A DNA stretch of 6,747 nt from Prevotellaceae bacterium (GTDB lineage: Bacteria; Bacteroidota; Bacteroidia; Bacteroidales; UBA932). The notes beneath the pieces are model-generated. The model saw only the letters and a program-made list of their open reading frames with translations, was not told the DNA's origin and did no database searches. The position numbers and the translations under genes are program-made. The stretch covers positions 1-6,747 of the forward strand of contig JAITQP010000067.1 of the NCBI GenBank assembly GCA_031288885.1, in the 5' to 3' direction. Below are positions 1-6,654 of this stretch, in pieces (position 1 is the stretch's first letter; the number at the start of each line of letters is the position of its first letter).

Positions 1-357
1 AGCGTGGAGGAGCGCGGTAATACCGCCACCTTTTTCCGTTTTTTACGGAAGTGTATCAGCGCCAACAAGGGGAGAAAAGTGTATCTGGTAGTTGACAACG
101 TCCGGTTTCACCATGCCCGACGCCTCCAGCCCATACTGGAGCGATACCGGCAGCGCCTTGAGCTGGTGTTTTTGCCGCCCTACTCACCTGACCTCAACCC
201 GATAGAAAGGGTGTGGTGGCTGATGAGAAAACAGGTAACGCACAACCGGTGGGTGAAAAGCATGCAGGAAAGAGTAGAGGATTTTCTGGAGTGGTGCGCA
301 GCTACAGACAAAGCGAGCATCCAAACCGTTTGCAATTTAATTGAAAAAATTTATTAG
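1..357 (+). CDS. IS630-family transposase, C-terminal part (cut by left window edge)
   Basis: This is the end of a DDE-superfamily transposase, the enzyme that cuts and pastes an IS630/Tc1-mariner-type insertion sequence. The reading frame is open from base 1, so the N-terminal helix-turn-helix domain and first catalytic Asp lie outside the window. Residues here are counted from the GTG at position 4, which is probably not the true start. Visible are VVDNVRFHHARR, where D31 is the expected second catalytic Asp, and FLPPYSPDLNPIERVWW, where E68 is the expected catalytic Glu. The 36 residues between them fit the DD(34-37)E spacing of the family. The frame ends at TAG 355-357 with a normal-looking C-terminus and no internal stop or frameshift. 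I cannot tell whether the whole element is intact. The family call is firm; the exact IS is unknown. Confidence 0.9.
   Translation, partial: SVEERGNTATFFRFLRKCISANKGRKVYLVVDNVRFHHARRLQPILERYRQRLELVFLPPYSPDLNPIERVWWLMRKQVTHNRWVKSMQERVEDFLEWCAATDKASIQTVCNLIEKIY
1..357 (+). mobile_element. Right-hand part of an IS630-type insertion sequence
   Basis: Only the 3' part of the element is present. Its right terminus should lie shortly after the transposase stop at 357. It cannot be placed because the matching left inverted repeat is outside the window, and the following bases are A/T-rich repeats that hide any TA target duplication. The end given here is the coding end, not a proven element boundary. 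Confidence 0.6.
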
Positions 358-369
358 ACTTAATATAAT
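341..369 (+). promoter_or_regulatory. Possible promoter for radC at the IS/radC junction
   Basis: TTGAAA (341-346) and TATAAT (364-369) are separated by 17 bases, which is a sigma-70-like arrangement. Read by Bacteroidota rules, TTG at 341-343 is 20 bases from TA at 364-365, the same spacing as in the rimP promoter, but the -7 box (TATAATTC) matches TAnnTTTG poorly. The start would fall about 30 bases before the radC GTG. The -35 half lies inside the end of the transposase gene. The region is A/T-rich and TATAAT overlaps a heptamer repeat, so chance is a real alternative. Confidence 0.3.
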
Positions 370-392
370 TCTTAATTCGTAATTCCTAATTC
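365..392. repeat. Four tandem NTAATTC heptamers
   Basis: Four uninterrupted 7-base units read ATAATTC, TTAATTC, GTAATTC and CTAATTC. The last six bases are identical in each, and the first base is different in all four. The array fills most of the gap between the transposase stop and radC. Short A/T-rich heptamer arrays of this style are common between genes in Bacteroidota; no function can be read from the sequence. Confidence 0.8.
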
Positions 393-407
393 TAAACTCT
401 CTCCGCC

Positions 408-1088
408 GTGTTAACCATCAAAAGCTGGGCAGAGGAAGACCGCCCGCGGGAGAAGCTGCTGCGCAAGGGCATTGCAGCCCTGAGCGACGCCGAGCTGCTC
501 GCCATCCTCATTGCCACCGGCACGCAAAACGAAACCGCCGTGGGGCTCGCCAAGCAGGTGCTTGCCCTCACCGGCAACAACCTCAACGAGCTGGGTAGGC
601 TGAGCGTAAAAGACTTCCAGCGGCTCAAGGGCATTGGCGAGGCCAAAGCCATCACCATAGTGGCGGCGCTGGAGCTGGGGCGGCGGCGCAAGCAGAGCGA
701 CGCGCCGGAGCGCAGCACGTTCCAAAGCAGCAAGGACATAGCGGCCTACTTTACCCCCAAGCTCGCCGACCTGCCCCACGAGGAGTTTTGGGCGCTCATG
801 CTCAGCGCGCGCCTCAAAATCATTGACGTGCAAAAGGTGGCGCAGGGCGGGGTGGACAACACGCCGGTGGACATGCGCCTGATTATGAAGCCCTGCATCG
901 AAAATCTGGCGTCGGTGGTGGCGGTGGCGCACAACCACCCGTCGGGCAACGCAAAGCCAAGCGTGTACGACAAATCGCTTACGCTGAAGATAAAGGAAGC
1001 CTGCGCCCTGCTCGGAATACGGCTGGCAGACCACATCATCATTGCCGGAAACACCTACTTCAGCTTTGCTGATGAAGGGCTGCTGTAG
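408..1088 (+). CDS. radC: RadC family JAMM-domain protein (UPF0758)
   Basis: A 226-residue cytosolic protein of the usual length for the family. The N-terminus has the typical WAEEDRPREKLL and ALSDAELLAILI segments. A helix-hairpin-helix-like LKGIGEAKA follows at 73-81, which in this family suggests DNA contact. The C-terminal MPN/JAMM domain carries HNHPSG (175-180) and Asp188, with E125 or E126 as the likely metal-coordinating acidic partner: H175, H177 and D188 fit the zinc-binding pattern HxH...D. The GTG at 408 is the start because an in-frame TAA lies at 393-395 and no other start codon lies between. There is no Shine-Dalgarno. The biochemical role of RadC is unsettled: the old DNA-repair assignment in E. 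coli traced to a recG allele, and JAMM proteins elsewhere are metalloproteases. The nearby IS end could have separated it from its former promoter. The family call is very secure. Confidence 0.95.
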   Translation: MLTIKSWAEEDRPREKLLRKGIAALSDAELLAILIATGTQNETAVGLAKQVLALTGNNLNELGRLSVKDFQRLKGIGEAKAITIVAALELGRRRKQSDAPERSTFQSSKDIAAYFTPKLADLPHEEFWALMLSARLKIIDVQKVAQGGVDNTPVDMRLIMKPCIENLASVVAVAHNHPSGNAKPSVYDKSLTLKIKEACALLGIRLADHIIIAGNTYFSFADEGLL

Positions 1089-1175
1089 CTAAAAATACAA
1101 CGTGTTGAATTTCATCTACTTACAAATCATTGACAAAAACAAATCACAAAAATATTGCGATTTTACGCTAAATTG

Positions 1176-1206
1176 TTGCGCGGTGGACAAATTATGAGTA
1201 TCTTTG
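1176..1206 (+). promoter_or_regulatory. Bacteroidota-type promoter of the rimP-nusA-infB cluster
   Basis: TATCTTTG at 1199-1206 matches the -7 consensus TAnnTTTG exactly. TTG at 1176-1178 is the -33 element, with a 20-base spacer, within the 19-21 typical of the phylum's primary sigma factor. Transcription should begin near 1211-1214, giving a leader of about 50 bases before the rimP ATG. No comparable promoter was found before nusA or infB, which supports one transcript for the three genes. Confidence 0.75.
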
Positions 1207-1215
1207 CCTCCGCAA

Positions 1216-1258
1216 ACGAGGGAATACAGAGGGGACAGAAGTCCCCTCGTTTTATTTA
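1216..1258 (+). promoter_or_regulatory. rimP leader hairpin with competing upstream segment
   Basis: GAGGGGAC (1229-1236) pairs perfectly with GTCCCCTC (1241-1248) across an AGAA loop. The tail GTTTTATTTA gives it the look of an intrinsic terminator or attenuator. A second segment, ACGAGGG at 1216-1222, is fully complementary to CCCTCGT at 1244-1250. It would therefore compete for the 3' arm of the hairpin. The hairpin ends 16 bases before the rimP ATG, so it could also affect ribosome access. Pairing is seen directly; a regulatory role is inferred. Confidence 0.55.
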
Positions 1259-1264
1259 TAAAGT

Positions 1265-1732
1265 ATGATAAGCGCAAGCAGCATTGCACAAGTTGTAGAA
1301 GAATTCATTGCCGGCGGCGACATCTTTTTGGTGGATATAGCGGTAAGCCCCTTTAACGACGTAGAGGTTGTGGCGGACAAGCCCGCAGGGCTCACCGTAG
1401 AGGATTGCGCCGCCATTAGCCGCGCCGTGGAGGCGGCGTTTGACCGCGACAAGGAAGACTACGCGCTCACGGTGGGCTCTCCCGGGCTTGGCGAGCCGCT
1501 AAAGGTGCTGCCGCAGTACCAAAAAGCGCTCGGCAAAGAGGTGGAAATCTTGCTGAAAAGCGGCGCAAAGCTTACCGCTACGCTGACCGGAGCCACAGGC
1601 GACAAGCTTGCCGTGGAGTACACCAAAATGGAGGCTGTGGAGGGTAAAAAGCGCAAGCAGCCTGTTGTCTGCACGCAGGAGCTCGGGTACAACGACGTGA
1701 AGTGGGTAAAGCAAAAGCTGAAAATTAAGTAA
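1265..1732 (+). CDS. rimP: Ribosome maturation factor RimP
   Basis: RimP binds the 30S subunit and is needed for its late maturation. The 155-residue product has the usual length. The N-terminal alpha/beta domain contains FLVDIAVSPFNDVEVVADKPAGLTVEDC, whose Asp and Thr-rich strand-turn-helix is typical, and ends in the family signature SPGLGEPL (72-79). The C-terminal Sm-like beta-barrel follows from about residue 83, beginning QYQKALGKEVEILLKSG and including a basic GKKRKQ stretch at 127-132. ATG 1265 is the first start after an in-frame TAA at 1259-1261. There is no Shine-Dalgarno. The gene opens the conserved rimP-nusA-infB cluster, behind its own promoter and structured leader, with 57 bases to nusA. 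Identification rests on both sequence and gene order. Confidence 0.95.
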   Translation: MISASSIAQVVEEFIAGGDIFLVDIAVSPFNDVEVVADKPAGLTVEDCAAISRAVEAAFDRDKEDYALTVGSPGLGEPLKVLPQYQKALGKEVEILLKSGAKLTATLTGATGDKLAVEYTKMEAVEGKKRKQPVVCTQELGYNDVKWVKQKLKIK

Positions 1733-1789
1733 ATCTAAACATAAAACGCCTCTAAAATTATAAACCAAATCATTTTTTCAAGCTAAAAA

Positions 1790-3031
1790 ATGGAAAATAT
1801 CAATTTAACGGAAACTTTTACCGAGTTCAAGGAGCTAAAAAATATTGACCGCCCCACAATGATAAGCGTGCTGGAGGATGTCTTTCGCGGGACGCTGCTC
1901 AAGCTTTACGGCAGCGACGACAACTTCGACATCATTATCAACATAGATAAGGGCGACTTTGAGATTTGGCGCAACCGCACCATCGTTGCCGACGACGCGC
2001 TGCGCGACAGCACGCACGAAATAACGCTTTCGGAGGCCCAAAAGATAGACGCTACCTACGAAACAGGCGACGAGGTGACGGACGAGGTGAAGTTCCAGAA
2101 GTTTGGCCGCCGCGCCGTGCTCGCGCTGCGCCAAAACCTTGCGGGGCGCATTGCTGACATGGAAAAGCTCCAGCTCTACAGCAAGTACACCGAGCGCATC
2201 GGCGAGCTGGTGGTGGGCGAGGTTTACCAAATCTGGAAAAAAGAGGCGCTCGTGCTGGACGATGCGGGCAACGAGCTGGTGCTCCCCAAAAGCGAACAAA
2301 TCCCCTCCGACTTCCTGCGCAAGGGCGACACGGTGCGCGCCATCGTGCACAAGGTGGAGCTGCGCAACAATACTACCCCCGTTATCACGCTATCGCGCAC
2401 CGCCCCCGAGTTTCTGGAGCGGCTGTTTGAGATAGAAGTCCCCGAAATCTTTGACGGCATTATCACCATCAAAAAAATTGTCCGCGTGCCGGGCGAGCGC
2501 GCCAAGGTTGCGGTGGAGTCGTACGATGAGCGCATTGACCCCGTGGGCGCCTGCGTGGGGATGAAGGGCGCGCGAATACACGGCATCGTGCGCGAGCTGA
2601 AAAACGAAAATATTGACGTGATAAACTACACCAGCAACATACAGCTGCTGGTGCAGCGCGCGCTAAGCCCCGCAAAAATAACAAACACAAAAATCGACGA
2701 GGCCAACAAGCGCATTGAGGTGTACCTGCAGCCCAACGAAATATCCATGGCGATTGGCAAAGGCGGGCTCAACATTAAGCTGGCCAGCCAGCTGGTAGGC
2801 TACGAAATAGACGTGTTCCGCGAGGATGTTGACCAAGAGGAGGATGTGAGCCTCGACGAATTTTCCGATGAGATTGACGCATGGATTATTGATGCGCTCA
2901 AGGCCATTGGCTGCGATACGGCCAAGAGCGTGCTGCGCATTCCAAAGGATGACCTTATCAAGCGTACCGACCTTGAGGTGGAAACGGTGGAGGAGGTGGT
3001 GCGCATACTATCGGCGGAATTTGAGGAGTAA
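1790..3031 (+). CDS. nusA: Transcription termination/antitermination factor NusA
   Basis: NusA binds RNA polymerase and nascent RNA and modulates pausing, intrinsic termination and antitermination. The 413 residues read in the standard order. The polymerase-binding N-terminal domain is about 1-130, followed by an S1 RNA-binding domain at about 138-203 (GELVVGEVYQIWKKEALVL). KH1 is at about 230-296 with GMKG at 257-260 in VGMKGARIHGIV, and KH2 at about 300-345 with GKGG at 323-326. After KH2 comes an acidic stretch (347-362, rich in Asp and Glu) and a short helical tail. The protein is shorter than E. coli NusA (495 residues) and lacks its two acidic repeats, as is usual for Bacteroidota. ATG 1790 is the first start after an in-frame TAA at 1784-1786. 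The upstream sequence is A-rich with no Shine-Dalgarno. Confidence 0.97.
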   Translation: MENINLTETFTEFKELKNIDRPTMISVLEDVFRGTLLKLYGSDDNFDIIINIDKGDFEIWRNRTIVADDALRDSTHEITLSEAQKIDATYETGDEVTDEVKFQKFGRRAVLALRQNLAGRIADMEKLQLYSKYTERIGELVVGEVYQIWKKEALVLDDAGNELVLPKSEQIPSDFLRKGDTVRAIVHKVELRNNTTPVITLSRTAPEFLERLFEIEVPEIFDGIITIKKIVRVPGERAKVAVESYDERIDPVGACVGMKGARIHGIVRELKNENIDVINYTSNIQLLVQRALSPAKITNTKIDEANKRIEVYLQPNEISMAIGKGGLNIKLASQLVGYEIDVFREDVDQEEDVSLDEFSDEIDAWIIDALKAIGCDTAKSVLRIPKDDLIKRTDLEVETVEEVVRILSAEFEE

Positions 3032-3057
3032 AAGCCAACAGCGATTTTTGTTTTCAT

Positions 3058-3090
3058 AAAAAAAAAGCACCCGATGCGGGTGCAGTTTTA
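3058..3090. terminator. Terminator-like hairpin between nusA and infB
   Basis: GCACCCG (3067-3073) pairs with CGGGTGC (3077-3083) across a three-base ATG loop. It is preceded by nine A (3058-3066) and followed by AGTTTTA. Read on the - strand this is a textbook intrinsic terminator, a 7-bp G/C stem followed by nine T. Read on the + strand the T-run is short and offset by AG, so it would be a weak terminator or attenuator that lets part of the transcript through to infB, whose ATG is 24 bases downstream. The structure is plain; the direction and strength of its effect are inferred. Confidence 0.6.
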
Positions 3091-3107
3091 GCATTTAAAA
3101 TTTTTCT

Positions 3108-6100
3108 ATGTCGCAAGCAGAAAATACGGTAAGATTAAACAAGGTCACCAGAGAGTTCAACTTGGGTCTTCACACCATTGTTGAGTTTTTGGCAAAAAAG
3201 GGCATTGCGGTGGACGCCTCCCCTAACGCCAAAATCTCAGAAGACACCTACGCGCTTCTTGCCAAAGAATTCGGAAACGAACAAAGCGTAAAAGATAAGG
3301 AGGCTGCAAAAAAGGTGGCGGTGGTGGTGCAGAGAAGGCTCAAGGACGAGGACGAACCCAGCGAGCCGAAGCCTCTTATCATCAAAGACACCTCTGTATT
3401 TACGCTGGAGAAGCCCGTTTTGGCGGGGCCCAAGGTTGTGGTGAGCGAAAAGGTTGACGTGGACACTATTGCCAAAAGTAAAAAAGCGGCTAAGCCAACG
3501 GCAGAAAAGGCACAGGAAAAGAAAAAAGACGCAGAAAAACCCAAAAAACCGGAAGCGCCGCAGCCGGAGCCATTAGCGCAGCCGGAAGCGCCAGCGCAGC
3601 CCGAGCCCGAGCTCCCCAAAGCGCCGCAGCTGCAGGAGGACGCTCCGCAGGAGGCGAAGCCACAAAAAGCGAAGCCACAAAAAGACGCCCCGCCGGAGCC
3701 GGAGGAAGTAAAAACGCCGCAACCGGAGCAGCCACCGGTGGAGCAGCCGGAGACGCAGGCGCCGCAAGCTGCGCCGGAGCAAGTTGTCGTCGAAAAGCGG
3801 GAGGAGCCGGCAGAGGTCTCTACCGACATCCCCACCGAAATTCCCGAAAAGGGAACAGTAAAGGTGATAGGCAAGATAGACTTGGACGCTTTTGCAACGC
3901 CATCTAAAAAGGGTAAGAAGAAAAAAGCACAGCAGGAGGCAGAAAGAAAGCAAAAGAGCGAGAAAAAAGAGCGCGCCGAAAAGGACGCCGGAAAGAGCAC
4001 CGGAAAGAAGGACGCTATCGATAAGGGAAAGCTGCCCGTTGCTCCACCGCCCGCCGCTCCTGCGGCTGAGCCGGACGCTCCCGCGCCCGCAAAGAAGCCG
4101 GAAATAGAGTTCATCCCCACAACGGTGGACAAGCTGGAGGGTCCAAAATTCACGGGCGAAAAAATAGACCTTAGCCAGTTCCGCAAGGAGGACGTTGACG
4201 CTAAGCATGGGCGGCGCGGCAAGCGCAAGCGCATACAGGGAACAGCCGTGAACGTATCAAAGGAGGGGAAGAAAGTTGCCAAGCAGCAGCAACAGCAGCA
4301 CGAGCAAAACAAAAAGGAAAGCAAAAAGCGCGACAAGCGTTCGCCCTCCCGTCAGGCGGTGAACGCCGAGGAGGTGGACAAGCAGATAAAGGACACGCTC
4401 GCCAAAATGCTCGAAAAAGGCGCCAAGCACAAAACGTCCGCCAAGCACCGCCGCGACAAGCGCGAAGCCATCAGCCAGCGAATGCAGGAGGAAATAGAGC
4501 AGCGCGAGCACGAAAAGCAGCTCCTCCGCCTCTCGGAGTTTGTTACCGCCAACGACCTCTCGCGCATGATGGACATTTCGGTCAACGAGGTAATAGGCGC
4601 GTGCATGAACCTTGGGCTTATGGTCTCCATCAACCAGCGGCTGGATGCAGAGGCAATCGTGCTGATTGCAGAAAATTTTGGACATCAAGTGGAGTTTGTC
4701 ACCGCCGACACGCAGGGCGTGATAGACCAAGAGGAGGACAAGCCGGAAGACCTGATACCGCGCCCGCCCATCGTTACGGTGATGGGGCACGTTGACCACG
4801 GCAAAACATCGCTACTCGACAACATCCGCAACACAAACGTGATAGCGGGCGAGGCCGGCGGCATTACCCAGCACATAGGCGCCTACCACGTGGAGCTGCA
4901 GGATGGCCGCGTGATAACGTTCCTCGACACGCCCGGGCACGAAGCGTTTACCGCCATGCGCGCGCGCGGCGCCCAAATCACCGACATTGCCATCATCATC
5001 GTGGCGGCAGACGACAGCGTGATGCCGCAAACGGTGGAGGCCATCAACCACGCGGTGGCGGCAGGCGTGCCCATGGTTTTTGCCATCAACAAAATTGACA
5101 AGGACGGCGCTAACCCCGACAAAATCCGCGAGCAGCTCTCGGCCATGAACTATCTGGTAGATGACTGGGGCGGAAAATATCAGGTGCAGGAAATATCGGC
5201 AAAGAAAGGCATAAACGTCGATAAGCTGCTGGAAAAGGTGCTGCTCGAAGCCGACATGCTGGAGCTCAAAGCCAACCCCAACAAGCGCGCGCAGGGCACC
5301 ATTATAGAGTCGCTGCTCGACAAGGGGCGCGGGTACGTGTCGCGCATGCTGGTGCACAGCGGCACGCTGCGCATAGGCGACGTTATCCTGTCCGGACAGA
5401 ACACGGGGCGCGTAAAGGCAATGTACAACGAGCGCGGCAACAAAATTACCGAAGCCTACCCCTCCACGCCGGTCGAAATACTTGGGCTAAACGGCGCGCC
5501 AACAGCCGGCGAACGCTTTAACGTGATGGCAGACGAGCGCGAAGCCCGCGAAATTGCCAACAAGCGCGAGCAGCTCAAGCGCGAGCAGGGGCTGCGCACG
5601 CAAAAGCACATCACGCTCGACGAAATTGGTCGCCGCTTAGCTATCGGCAACTTCAGGGAGCTCAACATCATCGTAAAGGCCGACGTGGACGGCTCTGTGG
5701 AGGCGCTCACGGGCGCGCTGCTCAAGCTCTCAACGGAGCAGGTGCAGGTCAACGTAATTCACAAGGCGGTAGGCGCCATCTCGGAAAGCGACGTGCACTT
5801 GGCGGTAGCGTCGGAGGCGATTATTATCGGCTTCCACGTGCGCCCGTCGGCCTCCACCCGCAAGCTCGCCGAGCAGGAGGAAATCGAGGTGCGCACCTAC
5901 TCCATCATCTACGACGCCATCAACGAAATAAAAGACGCCATTGAGGGCATGCGCGCGCCGGAGTACAAGGAGGAGGTGGTTTGCTCGGTGGAGGTGCTGC
6001 AGGTATTCCACGTTACCAAGGTAGGCACGGTGGCCGGATGTATCGTACGCGAGGGCAAGATTACCCGCAACACAAAGGTGCGCATCATCCGCGACGGCAT

Positions 6101-6266
6101 TGTGCTGCACGAAAACGGCGAGCTGGCTTCGCTCAAGCGATTTAAGGACGACGTGAGGGAGGTAGCCACCGGCTTCGAATGCGGACTAAACATCAACAAC
6201 TTCAACGACATTAAGGAAAAGGACATTATCGAAGGCTACGAAAATGTGGTGGTGAAGAAAAGCTGA
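3108..6266 (+). CDS. infB: Translation initiation factor IF-2
   Basis: IF2 is the GTPase that brings initiator tRNA to the 30S subunit and promotes 50S joining. The 1052-residue product starts with an IF2_N domain (about 8-60, [20 protein letters not shown]). A long Pro/Glu/Ala/Lys-rich disordered linker follows (about 80-470), then a second IF2_N-like domain (about 474-530). The GTPase domain is complete: G1 GHVDHGKT (560-567), G2 GGITQHIG (584-591), G3 DTPGH (607-611), G4 NKID (661-664), G5 SAK (697-699). Domain II starts near residue 728 ([15 protein letters not shown]). C1 and the C2 fMet-tRNA-binding domain follow to the end. The catalytic His of the DTPGH motif is present. ATG 3108 is the first start after an in-frame TAA at 3096-3098. 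The size is normal for Bacteroidota, where the linker is long. Shorter IF2 forms from internal starts are known in E. coli; I could not single out such a start here. Confidence 0.98.
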   Translation: MSQAENTVRLNKVTREFNLGLHTIVEFLAKKGIAVDASPNAKISEDTYALLAKEFGNEQSVKDKEAAKKVAVVVQRRLKDEDEPSEPKPLIIKDTSVFTLEKPVLAGPKVVVSEKVDVDTIAKSKKAAKPTAEKAQEKKKDAEKPKKPEAPQPEPLAQPEAPAQPEPELPKAPQLQEDAPQEAKPQKAKPQKDAPPEPEEVKTPQPEQPPVEQPETQAPQAAPEQVVVEKREEPAEVSTDIPTEIPEKGTVKVIGKIDLDAFATPSKKGKKKKAQQEAERKQKSEKKERAEKDAGKSTGKKDAIDKGKLPVAPPPAAPAAEPDAPAPAKKPEIEFIPTTVDKLEGPKFTGEKIDLSQFRKEDVDAKHGRRGKRKRIQGTAVNVSKEGKKVAKQQQQQHEQNKKESKKRDKRSPSRQAVNAEEVDKQIKDTLAKMLEKGAKHKTSAKHRRDKREAISQRMQEEIEQREHEKQLLRLSEFVTANDLSRMMDISVNEVIGACMNLGLMVSINQRLDAEAIVLIAENFGHQVEFVTADTQGVIDQEEDKPEDLIPRPPIVTVMGHVDHGKTSLLDNIRNTNVIAGEAGGITQHIGAYHVELQDGRVITFLDTPGHEAFTAMRARGAQITDIAIIIVAADDSVMPQTVEAINHAVAAGVPMVFAINKIDKDGANPDKIREQLSAMNYLVDDWGGKYQVQEISAKKGINVDKLLEKVLLEADMLELKANPNKRAQGTIIESLLDKGRGYVSRMLVHSGTLRIGDVILSGQNTGRVKAMYNERGNKITEAYPSTPVEILGLNGAPTAGERFNVMADEREAREIANKREQLKREQGLRTQKHITLDEIGRRLAIGNFRELNIIVKADVDGSVEALTGALLKLSTEQVQVNVIHKAVGAISESDVHLAVASEAIIIGFHVRPSASTRKLAEQEEIEVRTYSIIYDAINEIKDAIEGMRAPEYKEEVVCSVEVLQVFHVTKVGTVAGCIVREGKITRNTKVRIIRDGIVLHENGELASLKRFKDDVREVATGFECGLNINNFNDIKEKDIIEGYENVVVKKS
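3654..3683 (+). repeat. Perfect 15-bp tandem duplication inside the infB linker
   Basis: GCGAAGCCACAAAAA occurs twice head to tail (3654-3668 and 3669-3683). It keeps frame and encodes the doubled pentapeptide [10 protein letters not shown]. Exact DNA identity, not just peptide identity, points to a recent slippage or duplication. It lies in the disordered linker, where length changes should be tolerated. A short CAG/CAA run coding for five Gln (4284-4298) is another low-complexity site in the same linker. Confidence 0.85.
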
Positions 6267-6276
6267 TGAATAGTTG

Positions 6277-6325
6277 TTAATGGTTAATGGTTAATGATTA
6301 ATGATTAATGATTAATGATTAATGG
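6277..6325. repeat. Seven tandem TTAATGR heptamers
   Basis: Seven uninterrupted 7-base units start 10 bases after the infB stop. In order they are TTAATGG, TTAATGG, four TTAATGA and TTAATGG. The sixth base is G throughout and only the last base varies (A or G). The unit length and TTAAT core resemble the NTAATTC array before radC. Such arrays are prone to copy-number change by slippage. Confidence 0.9.
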
Positions 6326-6344
6326 CGCAAAGCGTGCATTGTAG

Positions 6345-6366
6345 GGGCGGGTTTTCAAACCCGCCC
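6345..6366. repeat. GGGCGGG / CCCGCCC hairpin
   Basis: GGGCGGGTT (6345-6353) pairs with AACCCGCCC (6358-6366), 9 bp with a TTCA loop. It is the first strong hairpin after infB, 78 bases past the stop. It is followed by ATTGTGCG, not a T-run, so it does not look like a normal intrinsic terminator. It resembles the short palindromic dispersed elements found between genes in this phylum, and might protect the 3' end of the mRNA. Confidence 0.65.
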
Positions 6367-6399
6367 ATTGTGCGTACCACCTGCGCCCGCCCCCTGCCC

Positions 6400-6450
6400 G
6401 TCATTCCGACCGGAGCGCGCGAGGTACGAGCGCGCGGAGCGGAGGAACCT
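6400..6450. repeat. Probable dispersed TCATTCCG...GGAGGAAC intergenic repeat
   Basis: GTCATTCCGACCGGAGCG opens and GGAGCGGAGGAACCT closes this segment. The outer TTCC/GGAA bases are inverted, and the middle is rich in GAGCG-like units. GAGCGCGCG occurs twice (6413-6421 and 6428-6436). This matches my recollection of a widespread intergenic repeat of the form TCATTCCGA..GCGGAGGAAT seen in many Bacteroidota and related genomes. A genome-wide copy count would confirm it. Confidence 0.5.
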
Positions 6451-6495
6451 CCCCGCAAACAGCCGTCGTCGCACGCTTCGCGCGCCGCAGATTTG

Positions 6496-6637
6496 CCATT
6501 CCGTAGGAATGGAACGCTCGGTAGAAATGCGTGGATATTCACGTGCCTTTTGCATCCCGTAGGGATGCATCCCTACGGGATGCAGGAGAGGCGGGGTGGG
6601 CGGCGTTTCTACCGAGCGATGCATCCCGATGGGATGC
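6496..6637. repeat. Composite REP-like element of two inverted units
   Basis: The parts are arranged as a mirror image. Hairpin A is CCATTCC-GTA-GGAATGG (6496-6512), then two bases, then arm CGCTCGGTAGAAA (6515-6527). After 23 bases comes a central 34-bp palindrome (6551-6584). After 21 more comes the exact inverse arm TTTCTACCGAGCG (6606-6618), then two bases, then hairpin C, GCATCCC-GAT-GGGATGC (6621-6637). Each half is therefore one unit of hairpin, conserved arm, spacer and hairpin, placed head to head as in bacterial REP pairs (REPIN/BIME). Such elements are normally copied by a RAYT-type transposase encoded elsewhere; none is in this window. Confidence 0.75.
6551..6584. repeat. Perfect 34-bp palindrome at the centre of the REP-like element
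   Basis: The sequence equals its own reverse complement over all 34 bases. It consists of two 7-bp hairpins, GCATCCC-GTA-GGGATGC (6552-6568) and GCATCCC-TAC-GGGATGC (6567-6583), which share two bases. It can fold either as one long cruciform arm or as two adjacent small hairpins. Confidence 0.9.
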
Positions 6638-6654
6638 CCCCGCGCCCGTCCCGA

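Noticed and set aside
411..1034. Open frames on the - strand across radC
   Set aside because: They arise from G/C-biased codon use in radC. The products are low-complexity and match no family I recognise, whereas RadC has a full set of motifs.
1089..1175. Terminator or small RNA gene directly after radC
   Set aside because: The segment is A/T-rich with no stable G/C hairpin followed by T; nothing there can be supported.
1835..2690. Open frames on both strands inside nusA
   Set aside because: They are frame shadows of a gene with intact NTD, S1 and KH domains; no start context or domain supports them.
3248..4336. Long open frame on the - strand (362 codons) opposite the infB linker, and an overlapping one at 3573-4208
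   Set aside because: It is the mirror of Lys/Glu/Pro/Ala-rich codons and gives Cys/Ser/Phe/Leu-rich low-complexity protein with no domain. The + strand IF2 explains the region completely.
6345..6366. Intrinsic terminator of infB
   Set aside because: The hairpin is strong but has no T-run after it on the + strand, and none before it that would serve the - strand.
6496..6637. CRISPR array
   Set aside because: The repeats are inverted and mirror-placed with unequal, non-spacer gaps. There are no regular direct repeats and no cas genes.
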